This document shows positions 62,045 to 64,000 of a stretch of DNA of 64,000 bases, piece after piece; position 1 is the stretch's first letter, and each line of letters opens with the position of its first letter. The DNA is from Flavobacterium zhairuonense (GTDB lineage: Bacteria; Bacteroidota; Bacteroidia; Flavobacteriales; Flavobacteriaceae). The stretch covers positions 1 to 64,000 of the forward strand of contig NZ_SJSY01000061.1 of assembly GCF_004352915.1 (NCBI RefSeq). Reading direction: 5' to 3'. The notes beneath the pieces are model-generated. The model did no database searches, was not told the DNA's origin, and was given only the letters and a program-made list of their open reading frames with translations. A program made the translations under genes and the position numbers.

Positions 62045-62842
62045 TTGAAAAACACTATTCTTGGATTTAGTTTCCTTTTTACTTTTTTGTCATTTGGGCA
62101 AGTTTCTACTAATAAGGCACAAGACGCGATTATCGCCACATATTTGACGAATTGTGCTGAACAACATAATTATATTATTGAAATGACCGAATGGCAAGAT
62201 TGTTTAGACCAAGGTTTGAAAAAAGACAGTACGGTTGCTTATTTGTGGCAACAGAAAGCGATGCCGTATTTTAAATGTAAAAAGTACGAAATTGGAATGC
62301 CTTATTTAGATAAAGCGGTGCTATATGACAAAAAAGAATGGTTGCCGTATCGTGGTTTTATGAAATGTATATTTTCTAAAAACTATAAGGAATCCATCGT
62401 CGACTTGGAAGAATCTATCAAGCTTTATGGTAATAATTATAGAATGGATCATACCTATAGTTTTTATATCGCACTTTGTTATTTACAACTTAATGAATAT
62501 GAAAAAGCGGAAAAGCTTTTGGATGATTATGTCGCTGATATTTATAAAAACAGACAACAATTAGAACATCCAACGGCTTATTTTTATCAGGGAATTGCTA
62601 AATACGAGCTTAAAAAATGGGATGAAGCAATTGCTATTTTTGATAAAGCTCTAAAAATATATCCTGAATTTTCAGATGCAAAGTTTTATAAGGCAGTGTG
62701 TTGGCTAAAACAAGGAAAGACTAAAGAGGAAGTAATGGCTTTAATAAAAATTGCAAGAGAAGATGCTGCAAAAGGTTTTTCTATTAATGAGGACAATGCT
62801 TTTTATGAGACATATCCTTATCAAATGAAGTTTGGTAAATAA
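62045..62842 (+). CDS. Exported TPR-repeat protein
   Basis: Protein of 265 residues whose start is TTG 62045: it begins a signal peptide (KNTILGFSFLFTFLSFGQ), and the next ATG would remove it. The rest is TPR-like helical hairpins: KCKKYEIGMPYLDKAVLYD, YEKAEKLLDDYV, KYELKKWDEAIAIFDKAL with the closing AKFYKAVCWLKQGK. TPR arrays bind proteins. Cotranscribed with crtY, though no functional link is known. Confidence 0.8.
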   Translation: MKNTILGFSFLFTFLSFGQVSTNKAQDAIIATYLTNCAEQHNYIIEMTEWQDCLDQGLKKDSTVAYLWQQKAMPYFKCKKYEIGMPYLDKAVLYDKKEWLPYRGFMKCIFSKNYKESIVDLEESIKLYGNNYRMDHTYSFYIALCYLQLNEYEKAEKLLDDYVADIYKNRQQLEHPTAYFYQGIAKYELKKWDEAIAIFDKALKIYPEFSDAKFYKAVCWLKQGKTKEEVMALIKIAREDAAKGFSINEDNAFYETYPYQMKFGK

Positions 62843-63002
62843 TGTTGAGAAATAGATTTTTTGTTGGATTTCAATCCATAAAAAACAGCTTTTTTAAGAT
62901 TTGGTTTGACTTTCGACTTTATGACTTTCCAACTTTAGACTAAATCGATCGAACTATAACAAAACTTTATACTTGAAATTAAGGAGTTGCGAGTAAACTT
63001 TG

Positions 63003-63010
63003 TAACTTTG
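63003..63010 (+). promoter_or_regulatory. -7 element of the bacilliredoxin gene
   Basis: TAACTTTG lies 33 bases before ATG 63043. Confidence 0.5.
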
Positions 63011-63042
63011 CAACTCAAAAGTTAATTTTAAAAAACAAGAAT

Positions 63043-63453
63043 ATGTATCCACTAGACATGGTAAGACCAATGGAAGCTGAATTGACTTCTGCAGGTTTTC
63101 AAGATTTACATAGTGCTGAAGCTGTTGAGAATGCTATCAAAGCTGAAGGTACCACTTTAGTAGTTGTTAACTCTGTTTGCGGTTGTGCTGCAAGAAATGC
63201 ACGTCCGGGAGCAAAAATGAGTTTAGATAATGCTAAAAAACCAGATCACCTTATTACAGTTTTCGCTGGTGTTGACAAAGAAGCGGTTGATGCAGCAAGA
63301 CAACACATGTTTCCTTTTCCTCCATCATCGCCATCTATGGCTTTGTTCAAAAACGGAGAATTGGTTCACATGTTAGAGCGTCACCACATTGAAGGACGTC
63401 CAGCTGAAATGATCGCTGAGAATTTGCAAGATGCGTTTAACGAGTTTTGTTAA
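63043..63453 (+). CDS. BrxA/BrxB-type bacilliredoxin
   Basis: Thioredoxin-fold protein of 136 residues of the YphP/YqiW family. It starts [21 protein letters not shown] and carries the CGC active site (Cys46, Cys48) in [14 protein letters not shown]. It then has the [14 protein letters not shown] and HHIEGR segments. In Firmicutes such proteins remove bacillithiol from mixed disulfides; Bacteroidetes also have bacillithiol-like genes, so a similar role is possible. It has its own promoter and terminator. Confidence 0.95.
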   Translation: MYPLDMVRPMEAELTSAGFQDLHSAEAVENAIKAEGTTLVVVNSVCGCAARNARPGAKMSLDNAKKPDHLITVFAGVDKEAVDAARQHMFPFPPSSPSMALFKNGELVHMLERHHIEGRPAEMIAENLQDAFNEFC

Positions 63454-63459
63454 TTTTTA

Positions 63460-63622
63460 AAGATGCTAAGACTCTAAGTTACTGAGATTCTAAGATTTTT
63501 TTTAAGAAGCAAAGATTTACAGTACAAAGATTAAAAACAAAAAGCACTATGAAAATAGTGCTTTTTGTTTTTTATAAGTTTAAACTTAGAAACTTAGAAT
63601 CTCAGCAACTTAGCATCTTAGA
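63460..63622. repeat. Inverted repeat (CTTAGAATCTCAGCA family) around the terminator
   Basis: AAGATGCTAAG.. (63460-63494) pairs with CTTAGAATCTCAGCAACTTA and following bases (63593-63622). The right arm overlaps the stop codon of the TolC-family gene by a few bases. Confidence 0.8.
63536..63573. terminator. Bidirectional terminator
   Basis: A 15-bp perfect stem (63536-63550 with 63555-63569, core AAAGCACTAT) has a GAAA tetraloop and T-runs on both sides. It separates the bacilliredoxin gene from the convergent TolC-family gene. Confidence 0.9.
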
Positions 63623-64000
63623 GATTCCATCCCCCTCCAAGTGCTTTGTACAATTCAACCATTGAGCTTAACTGTCTTTCTGATAATTGTGCCAAGCTTA
63701 ATTGGGCATTGAACAAGTTCGTTTCCACATCTAAAACCTCTAAGTACGAAACATAGCCACTGTCATATCTTTCGCGAGAGAGATTAAAGTTTATCAAAGC
63801 TGCTTTAACTTGTCTGTCGCGAGCTTTCCATTCTTCTTTATAGGTTCTAATGTTTTGAATGGATTGTTCTACTTCAGAAACGGCGCCGATGTACGTTTTT
63901 TGATAAATGAATTTGAATTGTTCTGCTTGTTGTCTGTTGATTTCAACTCTTCTTTTGTTTTTTCCAAAGGCAAAAATTGGTCCAGCAATTCCTGCTGATG
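63618..64000 (-). CDS. TolC-family outer-membrane efflux protein, C-terminal end (5' end outside window)
   Basis: The minus strand is open from the window edge to a stop at 63618-63620, giving about 127 residues. It starts SAGIAGPIFAFGKNKRRVEINRQ and continues through the long helices YIGAVSEVEQSIQNIRTY and RERYDSGYVSYLEVLDVETNLFNAQ, ending YKALGGGWNL. These are the last helical hairpin and the Y-x-x-L-G-G-G-W-N end of NodT/OprM-type outer-membrane factors in RND efflux systems. Pump genes would lie upstream, outside the window. Confidence 0.92.
   Translation of the reverse strand, partial: SAGIAGPIFAFGKNKRRVEINRQQAEQFKFIYQKTYIGAVSEVEQSIQNIRTYKEEWKARDRQVKAALINFNLSRERYDSGYVSYLEVLDVETNLFNAQLSLAQLSERQLSSMVELYKALGGGWNL

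Noticed and set aside
63810-63998. Plus-strand ORF at the window end
   Set aside because: It is the complement of the TolC-family gene, whose minus-strand frame matches the family end clearly.

Overview
The window is AT-rich chromosomal DNA of a Bacteroidetes bacterium, almost certainly a gliding Flavobacterium close to F. johnsoniae. Evidence: a SprB-type repeat adhesin ending in a type IX secretion (CHU_C) sorting domain and followed by SprF; many promoters with the Bacteroidetes -7 element TAnnTTTG; a CrtY-type lycopene cyclase; and Flavobacterium-style families such as DUF4837, DUF4421, GxxExxY and MerC. The first gene is cut at its 5' end and the last (a TolC-family protein) at its 5' end on the minus strand. 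No rRNA, tRNA, CRISPR array or prophage was seen.

Layout. 1-7385: adhesin sprB (C-terminal 2121 residues) and sprF. 7466-11464: LytS/LytTR two-component pair, an intradiol-dioxygenase-like lipoprotein, a pirin-like protein and an unknown gene. 11512-17364: pgk, a LysM lytic transglycosylase, two lipoproteins (DUF4837, DUF1579) and an ElaA-type acetyltransferase. 17511-20478 (minus): tandem OmpA-domain protein, S41 protease, rnpA. 20604-23252: plsC, acyl-ACP desaturase, HD hydrolase. 23339-27835 (minus): alpha/beta hydrolase, the ferrous iron operon feoA-feoB-Cys-rich small protein-36-residue small protein, and a SCO copper chaperone. 28113-30173: M13 metallopeptidase. 30231-30680: GyrI-like protein.

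The centre (30828-44989) is a heme biosynthesis region. On the minus strand are hemA, hemC, hemD, hemE, hemF and hemB with a cytochrome c. On the plus strand are an AraC regulator, hemH and the HemJ-type protoporphyrinogen oxidase. Together they cover glutamyl-tRNA to protoheme except hemL. The minus-strand series is interrupted by a GxxExxY cassette flanked by related repeats, by a GNAT gene and a small unknown gene, and by a stretch holding a RAYT transposase with its REP palindromes, a DUF4421 protein and class I aldolase.

45075-56072: NtrY-like sensor kinase, enoyl-CoA hydratase, small genes, then a metal-homeostasis block. It holds mntR, an Nramp-UspA fusion transporter and a Fur-family regulator on the minus strand. 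Divergent to these are MerC, a thioredoxin-reductase-like flavoprotein, a TonB-dependent receptor with a CxxC in its plug, and a periplasmic thioredoxin. A 25-bp palindrome overlaps the merC promoter and is a strong operator candidate. 56403-60704: four glycosyltransferase-type genes for surface glycans. 60846-64000: lycopene cyclase, TPR protein, bacilliredoxin and the end of a TolC-family gene.

Intergenic DNA is unusually rich in long inverted repeats of several families, often running into an A-tract right before a start codon. The most notable new-looking items are the RAYT/REP locus, the repeat-flanked GxxExxY cassette in the hem series, a near-identical 38-nt leader before hemE and hemH, the 36-residue feo-linked protein, and the Fur/MerC/TonB/thioredoxin locus with its palindromic operator.
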